Below, piece after piece: positions 7,628-15,593 of a stretch of DNA of 64,000 nucleotides (its first letter is position 1; every line of letters starts with the position of its first letter). The stretch is from Rhodoferax sp. (GTDB lineage: Bacteria; Pseudomonadota; Gammaproteobacteria; Burkholderiales; Burkholderiaceae_C). Position numbers and translations under genes: made by a program. The notes below the pieces were generated by a model. That model was not told the origin of the DNA, ran no database searches, and saw nothing but the letters and a program-made list of their open reading frames with translations. The stretch spans positions 30,206 through 94,205 of the forward strand of contig VMTC01000063.1 in the NCBI GenBank assembly GCA_013791765.1. Reading direction: 5' to 3'.

Positions 7628-9283
7628 ATGATCGAATCGACCCTGTTGCCAGAGCTTATTACCGTCACTGCCCGGCGCACGCCGCAGGCGCTGGCCTTGA
7701 CGTGTGGCGCTTTCAGTCTCAGCTACTCTGAGCTGCAATCGCAGGTCAGCCGCTTTGCCAGCGGCCTGATGCGTCTGGACCTGAGGCGCAGTGAGCGCGT
7801 CGGCATCTATCTCGACAAGCGTTTTGAGACCGTGATCGCCAGCTTTGGCGCGCCTGCGGCCGGTGGCGTGTTTGTGCCGATCAACCCCCTGCTCAAGCCT
7901 GAGCAGGTGGCTTTCATCCTGCGCGACTGCAATGTGCGCGTGCTGGTCACATCGCCCGAGCGGCTGACCCTGCTGCAGGCGTCTTTGGCCACTTGTCCGG
8001 ACCTGCAACACGTGGTCCTGACCAGCAACACTGCAACCGAAGGTTCCCGGCCCGCCAGCGCCGCGTGGCGCGTCACCCCATGGGCCGAGCTGCTGCAGGG
8101 CCCGGTTCTTGCGGGACATCGGGTCATCGACACCGACATGGCGGCCATTCTCTACACCTCGGGCAGCACCGGCAAGCCCAAAGGCGTGGTGCTGTCACAT
8201 CGCAACATGGTGGCCGGTGCCAAGAGCGTGGCGTCTTACCTGGAGAACGTGGCGCAGGACACGCTGCTGGCGGCGTTGCCCTTGTCCTTTGACGCGGGCT
8301 TCAGCCAGCTCACCACGGCCTTTCATGTGGGTGCGCGGGTGGTGTTGCTCAACTACCTGCTGCCGCGCGACGTGATCAAGACCATGGCGCGCGAAGGCGT
8401 GACCGGCCTGACGGCGGTGCCGCCCTTGTACATTCAGCTGGCGCAACTCGATTGGCCCGATGCGATCAACGAAACGTTGCGCTACTTCGCCAACACCGGC
8501 GGGCGCATGCCACGTGAAACGCTCAATCAGCTGCGTCAGCGCGTGCCGCAGGCCAAGCCATTCCTGATGTATGGCTTGACTGAGGCGTTCCGCTCCACCT
8601 ACTTGCCACCCGAAGAGGTGGACCGGCGCCCTGACTCGATTGGCAAGGCGATTCCGAACGCCGAGATTTTGGTGCTGCGTGAAGATGGCTCCCCCTGTGA
8701 CGCCAACGAGCCGGGTGAACTGGTGCACCGGGGAGCCCTGGTCGGCATGGGTTACTGGAACGATGTCGAAAAGACCGCCGAACGTTACAAGCTGCTGCCG
8801 CCCGACGCGCCAGGGCGCCAGCCAGGCCTGCCCTTGCCCGAGTACGCGGTGTTCTCGGGTGACACGGTGCGCCAGGATGCACAGGGCTATCTGTATTTCA
8901 TTGGTCGGCGCGACGAGATGATGAAGACATCGGGCTACCGCGTCAGCCCGACCGAAGTGGAAGAAATCTTGTACGCGACCCAACTGGTGGGTGAATGCGT
9001 GGCCTTTGGTGTGGCCCATCCCGTCTTGGGGTCCGCTATACAAATAATAGCTACTAACATAGATTCCAAGAGGTCTAGAGCTCAATTTGATATAAATTTA
9101 TTGCTAAATGAATGCCGCCTGCGGATGCCGACCTATATGGTGCCAGCGGGTATTGAGTTGGTGACGGGGCCGTTGCCGCGCAACCCCAACGGCAAGATCG
9201 ATCGCAAGTTGCTGGCCAGCGAGTGGCTGGCGCGCCAGCAAGAGTCGCCAGTCGTCACCGGAGCCGACCATGTTGCTCGATGA
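7628..9283 (+). CDS. AMP-forming acyl-CoA ligase, exosortase A system-associated
   Basis: 551 residues from the ATG at 7628. ANL-superfamily signatures are present: ILYTSGSTGKPKGVV (P-loop A3), YGLTEAFRS (A5), a GYRVSPTEVEE hinge region (A8) and PRNPNGKIDRK with the catalytic Lys (A10). It matches the family named acyl-CoA ligase (AMP-forming), exosortase A system-associated; it probably activates an acid and passes it to the carrier protein encoded divergently. It overlaps the decarboxylase gene by 14 bp. Oddity: codons 9035-9100 are AT-rich with rare ATA, AGA, AGG and CTA codons and match a dispersed intergenic repeat; they lie in the mobile C-terminal domain just before the A10 segment, but the downstream catalytic Lys is kept. 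Confidence 0.9.
   Translation: MIESTLLPELITVTARRTPQALALTCGAFSLSYSELQSQVSRFASGLMRLDLRRSERVGIYLDKRFETVIASFGAPAAGGVFVPINPLLKPEQVAFILRDCNVRVLVTSPERLTLLQASLATCPDLQHVVLTSNTATEGSRPASAAWRVTPWAELLQGPVLAGHRVIDTDMAAILYTSGSTGKPKGVVLSHRNMVAGAKSVASYLENVAQDTLLAALPLSFDAGFSQLTTAFHVGARVVLLNYLLPRDVIKTMAREGVTGLTAVPPLYIQLAQLDWPDAINETLRYFANTGGRMPRETLNQLRQRVPQAKPFLMYGLTEAFRSTYLPPEEVDRRPDSIGKAIPNAEILVLREDGSPCDANEPGELVHRGALVGMGYWNDVEKTAERYKLLPPDAPGRQPGLPLPEYAVFSGDTVRQDAQGYLYFIGRRDEMMKTSGYRVSPTEVEEILYATQLVGECVAFGVAHPVLGSAIQIIATNIDSKRSRAQFDINLLLNECRLRMPTYMVPAGIELVTGPLPRNPNGKIDRKLLASEWLARQQESPVVTGADHVAR
9035..9100 (+). repeat. Dispersed palindromic repeat, in-frame copy inside the ligase gene
   Basis: AT-rich block of 66 bp (22 codons) inside a GC-rich gene. 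It contains AATAGCTACTAAC and, after a degenerate centre, TCTAGAGCTCAATTTGATA, aligning with the intergenic copies at 26951 and 34632 and, in reverse, with 59405 and 61884. Reading frame is maintained through it. Confidence 0.75.
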
Positions 9284-10526
9284 AATTGGCCCCGAACGAG
9301 CGCTGCCCGTGCATGCGGCCATGGACCAGTTTGCGGTGTGTGCGGGGGAGCTGAGAGTTGGCGGCGAGCCTCTGTCACGGCTGGCAGCGCGGGTTGGGCA
9401 AACCCCGTTTTACGCCTACGACCGCGCGTTGTTGCGCACGCGTGTGCAGCAAGTGCGCGCAGTGCTACCCAAGTCAGTCAAGCTGCACTACGCCATGAAG
9501 GCCAATCCGATGCCCGCGCTGGTGGGTCTGATGGCTGGCCTGGTGGACGGCATTGACGTGGCCTCGGCCGGTGAGCTCAAAGTGGCGCTCGATGCCGGCG
9601 CCAACCCACAGGAGGTGAGCTTTGCCGGCCCGGGCAAACGCGAGGCCGAACTGCGCCAGGCGGTGGCAGCGCGCGTGCTGATCAACGTCGAGTCATTTCG
9701 CGAAGTGGTGGCGCTGCAGGCCATTGGCAGCGAATTGGGCCTGCGCGCGCGCGTGGCGGTGCGCGTCAACCCGGACTTTGAACTCAAGGGCTCGGGCATG
9801 AAAATGGGCGGAGGACCCAAACCTTTTGGCGTCGATGTAGAGCAAATCCCCGCGCTGCTGGACAACATCGGACGCGCCGGTCTGGACTTTGAGGGCTTTC
9901 ACCTGTTTGCCGGATCGCAGAATTTGCGTGCAGATGCGATCTGCGAAGCTCAGCAAAAGTCGTTCGAACTGGCGCTGCGGCTGGCCCAGGCGGCACCCGC
10001 GCCGGTGCGCTTGCTGAATCTGGGCGGTGGCTTTGGCATTCCCTACTTTCCAGGTGAACAGCGGCTTGACCTGGCGCCGATTGGGGACAATCTGGCCCGC
10101 CTGGCGCAGCGCGCGGGCAGCGAGCTGCCTGGCGCCGCGCTGGTGATCGAATTGGGTCGCTATCTGGTGGGCGAAGCCGGGGTTTACGTGGCGCGCATTG
10201 TGGACCGCAAGATCTCGCGCGGGCAGGTCTACCTGGTGGCCGATGGCGGGCTGCATCACCATTTGTCAGCCTCTGGCAATTTTGGCCAAGTGATACGCAA
10301 GAACTACCCAGTCACCATTGGCAACAAGGCGGATGCCCGCAGCACAGAAACCGCGTCCGTGGTGGGGCCGTTGTGCACGCCGCTGGACCTGCTGGCCGAT
10401 CGCATGACGCTGGCGGTGGCGCAGGTCGGTGATCTGGTGGTGGTATTTCAGTCCGGCGCCTACGGGGCCAGCGCCAGCCCACAAGGGTTTCTGGGCCACC
10501 CGCCGTGCCTCGAAGTGCTGGTTTGA
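9270..10526 (+). CDS. PLP-dependent decarboxylase, exosortase A system-associated
   Basis: 418 residues; a shorter start at 9321 (MDQFAVCAGEL) is also possible. It belongs to the fold-III Orn/DAP/Arg decarboxylases (LysA-like): HYAMKANPMPAL holds the PLP Lys, LLNLGGGFGIPYFPGE binds the cofactor phosphate, and GPLCTPLDLL near the C-terminus matches the active-site Cys segment. This is the exosortase A-associated decarboxylase, found next to the AMP-forming ligase as here. It overlaps the ligase by 14 bp, so the two are co-expressed. Substrate not established; it might supply an amine to be joined by the ligase (inference). Confidence 0.9.
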   Translation: MLLDEIGPERALPVHAAMDQFAVCAGELRVGGEPLSRLAARVGQTPFYAYDRALLRTRVQQVRAVLPKSVKLHYAMKANPMPALVGLMAGLVDGIDVASAGELKVALDAGANPQEVSFAGPGKREAELRQAVAARVLINVESFREVVALQAIGSELGLRARVAVRVNPDFELKGSGMKMGGGPKPFGVDVEQIPALLDNIGRAGLDFEGFHLFAGSQNLRADAICEAQQKSFELALRLAQAAPAPVRLLNLGGGFGIPYFPGEQRLDLAPIGDNLARLAQRAGSELPGAALVIELGRYLVGEAGVYVARIVDRKISRGQVYLVADGGLHHHLSASGNFGQVIRKNYPVTIGNKADARSTETASVVGPLCTPLDLLADRMTLAVAQVGDLVVVFQSGAYGASASPQGFLGHPPCLEVLV

Positions 10527-10590
10527 GCGCACTCGCACTGACGCGCCGCCCGCCCAAACTGCGATTCTCGTGATCGATTGCGAATAATCA

Positions 10591-10606
10591 AGCGCCATCA
10601 GGCGCT
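10591..10606. other. Short perfect hairpin between decarboxylase and sugar transferase
   Basis: AGCGCC, four-base loop, GGCGCT. There is no T-tract, so it is a weak terminator candidate; it could be an RNA processing or attenuation structure. Confidence 0.35.
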
Positions 10607-10650
10607 GCAGCGCAGACTCAAGTTCAGGCAAGGGAGAGTGGAGTTTGAAC

Positions 10651-12033
10651 ATGATAAAAATCTTTGATCATTATTTTCACCGGCGGACTTTTCTGCAAAT
10701 GTGTTTTGATCTGGGGCTGCTGGTCGTGACCGTCGTGGTCGCGGTTCTGTCGCAGGCAACGCACCCGGCTTCAGCGTCTCCCGTGGTGCTTATGGTGTCT
10801 GTCTTGTCGGCCATCGGCATTCTGGTGATCAACATGGCACTGGGCTTCTACCAACGCGTGCATCACCGCACCTTGGGGCAGACACGCGCGCGTGCCGTGC
10901 TGTCCTTGTGCCTTTCCTTGTCACTGGCCTACCTCATCTTTCGCCTGTCCCCGCTGAGCCTGGAGGACGAGAAGATGTTTCTACTGGCCCTGATTGCTGC
11001 CGTGGCTCTGATGCTGATCCACCGCATCTACATGGCGCACGCCACACCGCGAGCCATGATGCGCCAGCGGGTCTTGGTCTTTGGCTCTGGGGAAAAGGCC
11101 AGGCTGGTTGGGCGCACCTTGAAGAGCTCGGATCCCAGTGTTGATCTGGTCGGCTATTACGCCAGCCCCACGGAATCAAGGGGTGAGATCAGCGGGCGGT
11201 AACTGCTCTCATCTGCAAAGTCGCTGACCGACATTGTCATGGACGAGCGCGTTGATGAAATTGTGGTGGCACTGGGCGAGCGGCGCGGCGGCAGCATGCC
11301 CTTGCGCGAGTTGCTCGACTGCAAGTTGCATGGGGTGCGCGTGGTCGACATTGCCACACACTTTGAAAAGACGCTAGGCCAGATTCGCCGTGATGCAGTG
11401 TCTGCGGGCTGGCTCATTTTTGGCGATGGTTTCAAACAAGGCTGGGTGCGCACCGTGGTCAAGCGCATTTTTGATCTGCTGTGTGCCACGCTGCTGATCG
11501 TGCTCGCCTTGCCGGTGATGCTGATCACAGGGGTCTTGATACTGCTCGAGAGCAGTGGCCCCGTCTTGTACCGACAGGAGCGGGTCGGCTTGAACGGTCG
11601 GCTCTTCAATGTGATCAAGTTTCGCAGCATGCGATGCGATGCCGAGCAGGACGGCAAGCCGCGCTGGGCCATGGCAGCGGACGACCGCGTGACGCGGGTG
11701 GGGCGCACGATCCGCAAGCTGCGCATCGATGAATTGCCGCAACTGTTCAGCGTGCTCACTGGGGACATGAGCTTGGTCGGGCCGCGCCCGGAGCGCCCCT
11801 ATTTTGTGGATCAGCTGACGCAGGAGCTCCCGTATTACGCGGTACGCCAAAGTGTGAAACCGGGCGTCACCGGCTGGGCACAGGTGCGCTACCACTACGG
11901 GGCGTCGGTTGAAGATGCGGCTGAAAAGCTGCAATACGACCTGTATTACGTCAAAAATCACTCCCTGTTCCTGGACCTGATCGTGTTGTTTGAAACGGTG
12001 GGCGTCGTCTTGATGGGCAAGGGTGCGCACTAG
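10651..12033 (+). pseudogene. XrtA-type initiating sugar transferase, interrupted by an in-frame stop
   Basis: Start ATG 10651 follows GGAG by seven bases. Both halves are in the same frame and together span 460 codons, the usual size of the TIGR03013-type (EpsB) polyprenyl-phosphate sugar transferase, which loads the first sugar on the lipid carrier. The N-terminal part has four to five hydrophobic segments and a VLVFGSGEKA nucleotide-fold motif. The C-terminal part (from ~11450) has a membrane segment and the PF02397 core: FKQGWVRTVVKR, KFRSMRCDAE, RIDELPQL, GPRPERP, PGVTGWAQV. A TAA at 11200-11202 breaks it in a variable linker; CAA to TAA would be a single transition. An ATG at 11239 could restart the complete catalytic half. 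Confidence 0.85.
11239..12033 (+). CDS. Possible re-initiated catalytic half of the sugar transferase
   Basis: If translation resumes at the ATG at 11239, the 264-residue product begins MDERVDEIVVALGERRGG and retains the membrane hairpin and whole PF02397 glycosyl-1-phosphate transferase domain. Minimal members of that superfamily (PglC-like) work without the N-terminal membrane and nucleotide-fold region, so residual activity is conceivable. No clear ribosome site precedes this ATG. Confidence 0.4.
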   Translation: MDERVDEIVVALGERRGGSMPLRELLDCKLHGVRVVDIATHFEKTLGQIRRDAVSAGWLIFGDGFKQGWVRTVVKRIFDLLCATLLIVLALPVMLITGVLILLESSGPVLYRQERVGLNGRLFNVIKFRSMRCDAEQDGKPRWAMAADDRVTRVGRTIRKLRIDELPQLFSVLTGDMSLVGPRPERPYFVDQLTQELPYYAVRQSVKPGVTGWAQVRYHYGASVEDAAEKLQYDLYYVKNHSLFLDLIVLFETVGVVLMGKGAH

Positions 12034-12085
12034 CATGGCGTTCATTTCTGCGATCAGGCCACCGTCATGCGCCAGGGCCTGAGCC

Positions 12086-14197
12086 ATGGATAGCGCCGGT
12101 TTGGCCCTGACGACTTGGAGCTATGGCTTGGTGGGCTTGGCGTATTCCGCCTTTGCCTTGCGACTGCTTCATCTCGGCTACGGGGGCTTCACGCGCGAGT
12201 GGTCCAAAACAGCGGTGCTGGCGGCCGTGTCAGCGAGCGCGCTGTGGGGCTGGTTCGGCTTGGCACTGTTGTTCACAGGTGCACCCTGGTTGCTGATGCT
12301 GAGCACGGTGGCAGACCTGCTGCGTTACGCCTGTTGGTACGCCTTTTTTCTGGTCCTGTTGCGGCCGAGTCGGGTCACGGGCAAAGCGGTCGGCATGGCC
12401 TGGATGGTGCCACTGGCGGCCGCGGTGGTGGGTTTTGGCCTGCTGGCGCTCGGGTTCGCCGCCTGGGGCATCAAAGCCTGGGGCGACGCCTCAAAATTGA
12501 TCCTGCTGAGCGCCATGGCGTCGTCGGTATTGGCGCTGGTCTTGCTGGAGCAGGTATTCAGAAACGTGGCAGAGGAGGCGCGCTGGAACATCAAGCCCCT
12601 GTGCCTGGGGCTGGGCGGGGCGTTCTTGTTCGACCTGTATCTGTTTTCCGAGGCCACGCTGTTCAATCGACTCGATGGCGATGCGCTCAGCATCCGCGGG
12701 CTGGTCCACACCTTGGTGGTGCCGCTGCTGCTGCTCTCCACCACGCGCCGCAGCGACTGGATCGCCAACATCCGCCTGTCACCCACGGCCGCTTTCCATT
12801 CGGCGACCTTGCTCATTGCCGGCCTGTATTTGATGTTCATCGCCGGTGTCGGCTACTACGTGCGCTATTTTGGTGGCGAGTGGGGGCGGGCGCTGCAGTT
12901 GGCCTTGGTATTTTCGGGCCTGGTGATGTTGCTGGTACTCGTGTTGTCGGGCTCGCTGCGGGCCCGTTTGCGGGTCTTTCTGGGCAAACATTTTTTCCGC
13001 TATCGCTTTGACTACCGCGAAGAATGGCTCAAGTTCACCCGCACTCTGGCGGCTCAGGATTCGCCTCAGGAGATGGGACAGCAGGTGATTCGGGGCCTGG
13101 CCAATATGCTGGAAAGTCCTGCGGGGGGCTTGTGGATGCGGGCCAAGGGCGAAGCCGCGTTCAGCCAGACGGCGCGCTGGAATCTGGCGCAGTCGCTGGA
13201 CAAGGAAGATGCCGATTCGCCGCTCTGCCAATTCCTCGTCAGCAGTGGCTGGGTCGTCAATTTGGAAGAGTACCGTTCCTACTCGCGCCGCTATGGCGCA
13301 TTGAAGTTGCCGCTCTGGCTGCAGCAACTGGCACAGGCCTGGCTGGTGGTGCCGTTGATGGTGGGGCAGGAACTCATTGGCTTTGTGGTGTTGTCCAGCG
13401 CGCGCACGCGCATTGACGTGAACTGGGAGGTGATTGACCTTTTGAAGACGGCAGGCCAGCAGGCCGCCAGCTTTTTGGCGCAGATGCAAGCGACCGAGGC
13501 GCTGTTGGAGGTCCGCAAGTTTGACGCCTTCAACCGCATGTCGGCGTTCGTGGTGCACGACCTCAAGAACATTGTGACGCAGCTCTCGCTCATGCTGAAA
13601 AATGCCAAGCGTCTGGGACATAACCCGGAATTCCAGCAAGACATGTTGCTCACCATTGAGAACTCGCTGGACCGCATGCGCCAGTTGATGCTGCAGTTGC
13701 GCGAAGGCGCAACGCCGCCCGGAACGGCATTCGGCGTCAACCTGGGCGGCATCATTCAACGCATTGAGGCGCACGCGGCGGGGCAGGGCAGAACGCTGGA
13801 GGTGAAGTTGACGGAGCCGGTCGTGACGCGCGGGCATGCGGAGCGCCTGGAGCGGGTCATTGGCCATGTGGTGCAAAACGCCCTGGATGCGACCGACCCA
13901 ACGGGGCGGGTCTGGCTCAATCTGGACCGTACGCGCGGGCAAGCCAGGATTGTCGTGGGCGACACCGGGCAGGGCATGTCCCAGGACTTCATTCGCGAAC
14001 GCCTGTTCAAGCCATTTCAGACTACCAAGTCGTCCGGCATGGGCATTGGGGCCTATGAGAGCTTCCAATATGTCAAAGAGCTGGGAGGCCAGATTGAAGT
14101 CGATAGCCAGGTAAACCAAGGTACGACGGTCAGGATGCTGTTGCCGCTGTTCGAGGCGCAACAGGGCTCAGACCTGCACGCGCTGGAGGCGGCATGA
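12086..14197 (+). CDS. prsK: PEP-CTERM/XrtA system histidine kinase PrsK
   Basis: 703 residues. About ten hydrophobic segments fill the first 300 residues, then a GAF-like region, then the kinase core: FVVHDLKNIVTQL with the phospho-acceptor His near residue 491, HVVQNALDATDP (N box), DTGQGMS (G1) and a GMGIGAYES lid. This layout is specific to PrsK, the sensor of exosortase loci. Its stop overlaps the prsR start (ATGA), so the two form a two-component system. PrsK-PrsR with sigma-54 is reported to control PEP-CTERM protein and floc-matrix genes in related bacteria; a candidate target promoter is at 18462. Confidence 0.92.
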   Translation: MDSAGLALTTWSYGLVGLAYSAFALRLLHLGYGGFTREWSKTAVLAAVSASALWGWFGLALLFTGAPWLLMLSTVADLLRYACWYAFFLVLLRPSRVTGKAVGMAWMVPLAAAVVGFGLLALGFAAWGIKAWGDASKLILLSAMASSVLALVLLEQVFRNVAEEARWNIKPLCLGLGGAFLFDLYLFSEATLFNRLDGDALSIRGLVHTLVVPLLLLSTTRRSDWIANIRLSPTAAFHSATLLIAGLYLMFIAGVGYYVRYFGGEWGRALQLALVFSGLVMLLVLVLSGSLRARLRVFLGKHFFRYRFDYREEWLKFTRTLAAQDSPQEMGQQVIRGLANMLESPAGGLWMRAKGEAAFSQTARWNLAQSLDKEDADSPLCQFLVSSGWVVNLEEYRSYSRRYGALKLPLWLQQLAQAWLVVPLMVGQELIGFVVLSSARTRIDVNWEVIDLLKTAGQQAASFLAQMQATEALLEVRKFDAFNRMSAFVVHDLKNIVTQLSLMLKNAKRLGHNPEFQQDMLLTIENSLDRMRQLMLQLREGATPPGTAFGVNLGGIIQRIEAHAAGQGRTLEVKLTEPVVTRGHAERLERVIGHVVQNALDATDPTGRVWLNLDRTRGQARIVVGDTGQGMSQDFIRERLFKPFQTTKSSGMGIGAYESFQYVKELGGQIEVDSQVNQGTTVRMLLPLFEAQQGSDLHALEAA

Positions 14198-15555
14198 CGA
14201 ATGAGACGGTGCGCTCCTTGCTGATCGTGGAGGACGATCTGGCCCTGCAAAAGCAGATCAAGTGGTCGCTTGACCGCTTTGAATCATCGACTGCCCATGA
14301 TCGCAGCAGCGCCTTGCTGCAATTGCGCAAGTACCTGCCAGCGGTGGTCACGATGGACCTGGGGCTGCCACCCGATGCCGATTCGGTGTCTGAAGGGCTC
14401 AAGCTGCTGGAGCAGGTGATGGCCTTTGACCCCGACATCAAGGTGATCGTGCTCACCGGTCAGAACGACCAGGCGCATGCGCTGCGTGCGGTCGCCATGG
14501 GGGCCTATGACTTCTTTGCCAAACCGTTCGAGCCGGAGTTGCTCAATCTGACGGTCGAGCGCGCCTTCAAGATGTTTGAGCTGCAACGGGAAAACCGGCG
14601 GTTGCAGGCGCTGCATCAACCCGATGCCCTGGCGGGCCTGATGACGCGCGACCCCGACATGCTGCGAATTTGCCGCACGATCGAGAAGGTAGCCAGCAGC
14701 AATGCCACCGTCATGTTGCTGGGTGAAAGCGGCACCGGCAAGGAGGTGCTGGCGCGTGGGCTGCACCAGGCATCTCCCCGGCGGGCCGAGAAATTCGTTG
14801 CCATCAACTGTGCCGCTATCCCCGAGAACCTGCTTGAAAGCGAGTTGTTTGGCTATGAAAAAGGGGCTTTCACCGGTGCGGGCAAGTTGACGTTGGGCAA
14901 GATCGAGATGGCCCATGGCGGCACCCTGATGCTCGATGAAATCGGTGATTTGCCCCTGTCATTGCAGGCCAAGCTGCTGCGATTCTTGCAGGAAAGAGTG
15001 ATCGAGCGCGTCGGCGGGCGGCACGAAATCGCGGTCGATGTGCGCATCGTTTGTGCGACCCATCAGGACCTGGGGGCGTTAAGCAAAGACGGACGCTTCC
15101 GTGAAGATCTCTACTACCGCCTGGCCGAGATCGTAGTCAAAATCCCGCCGCTGCGCGCGCGTGTGGGCGACGCGGCCCTGCTGGCGCACGCCTTTGCGCG
15201 GCGCTTTGCCCAAGAGCAGAACCGTTGTGCCATGACGCTGACTGAAGATGCGGTGCAGGCGGTTGAAAACCATGCCTGGCCCGGCAACATTCGCGAGCTT
15301 GAGAACTGCATCAAACGCGCCACCATCATGACCGACGGTAGCCAGATTGGCTGTGACGACCTTGGCCTGACCCAGGGGCAGACCGATGGTTTTGATAGTT
15401 CGCTGGACCTGCGCGAAATTCGAGACAAGGCTGAAAAGCGGGCGATTGTGGCAGCGCTCGGGCGCGTCAACGGCAACATGGTCAGAGCGGCCGAATTGCT
15501 GGGCGTGAGTCGCCCGACCTTGTATGACTTGATGCACCGGCTCGCCTTGAAATGA
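14194..15555 (+). CDS. prsR: Sigma-54 response regulator PrsR of the XrtA system
   Basis: 453 residues. Receiver domain with phospho-acceptor D55 (TMDLGLPP), AAA+ domain with Walker A GESGTGKE (about residue 177), the sigma-54 contact loop GAFTGA (about 224), Walker B TLMLDEIGDL, and a C-terminal Fis-type helix-turn-helix AAELLGVSRPTLYDLM. It therefore activates RpoN-dependent promoters. Length and order match PrsR. It is coupled to prsK upstream and overlaps by a few bases the annotated longer form of prsT downstream. Confidence 0.93.
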   Translation: MTNETVRSLLIVEDDLALQKQIKWSLDRFESSTAHDRSSALLQLRKYLPAVVTMDLGLPPDADSVSEGLKLLEQVMAFDPDIKVIVLTGQNDQAHALRAVAMGAYDFFAKPFEPELLNLTVERAFKMFELQRENRRLQALHQPDALAGLMTRDPDMLRICRTIEKVASSNATVMLLGESGTGKEVLARGLHQASPRRAEKFVAINCAAIPENLLESELFGYEKGAFTGAGKLTLGKIEMAHGGTLMLDEIGDLPLSLQAKLLRFLQERVIERVGGRHEIAVDVRIVCATHQDLGALSKDGRFREDLYYRLAEIVVKIPPLRARVGDAALLAHAFARRFAQEQNRCAMTLTEDAVQAVENHAWPGNIRELENCIKRATIMTDGSQIGCDDLGLTQGQTDGFDSSLDLREIRDKAEKRAIVAALGRVNGNMVRAAELLGVSRPTLYDLMHRLALK

Positions 15556-15593
15556 GTCTGTTTTCTTCTTCAACTTCACATCAGGGTAACTTT

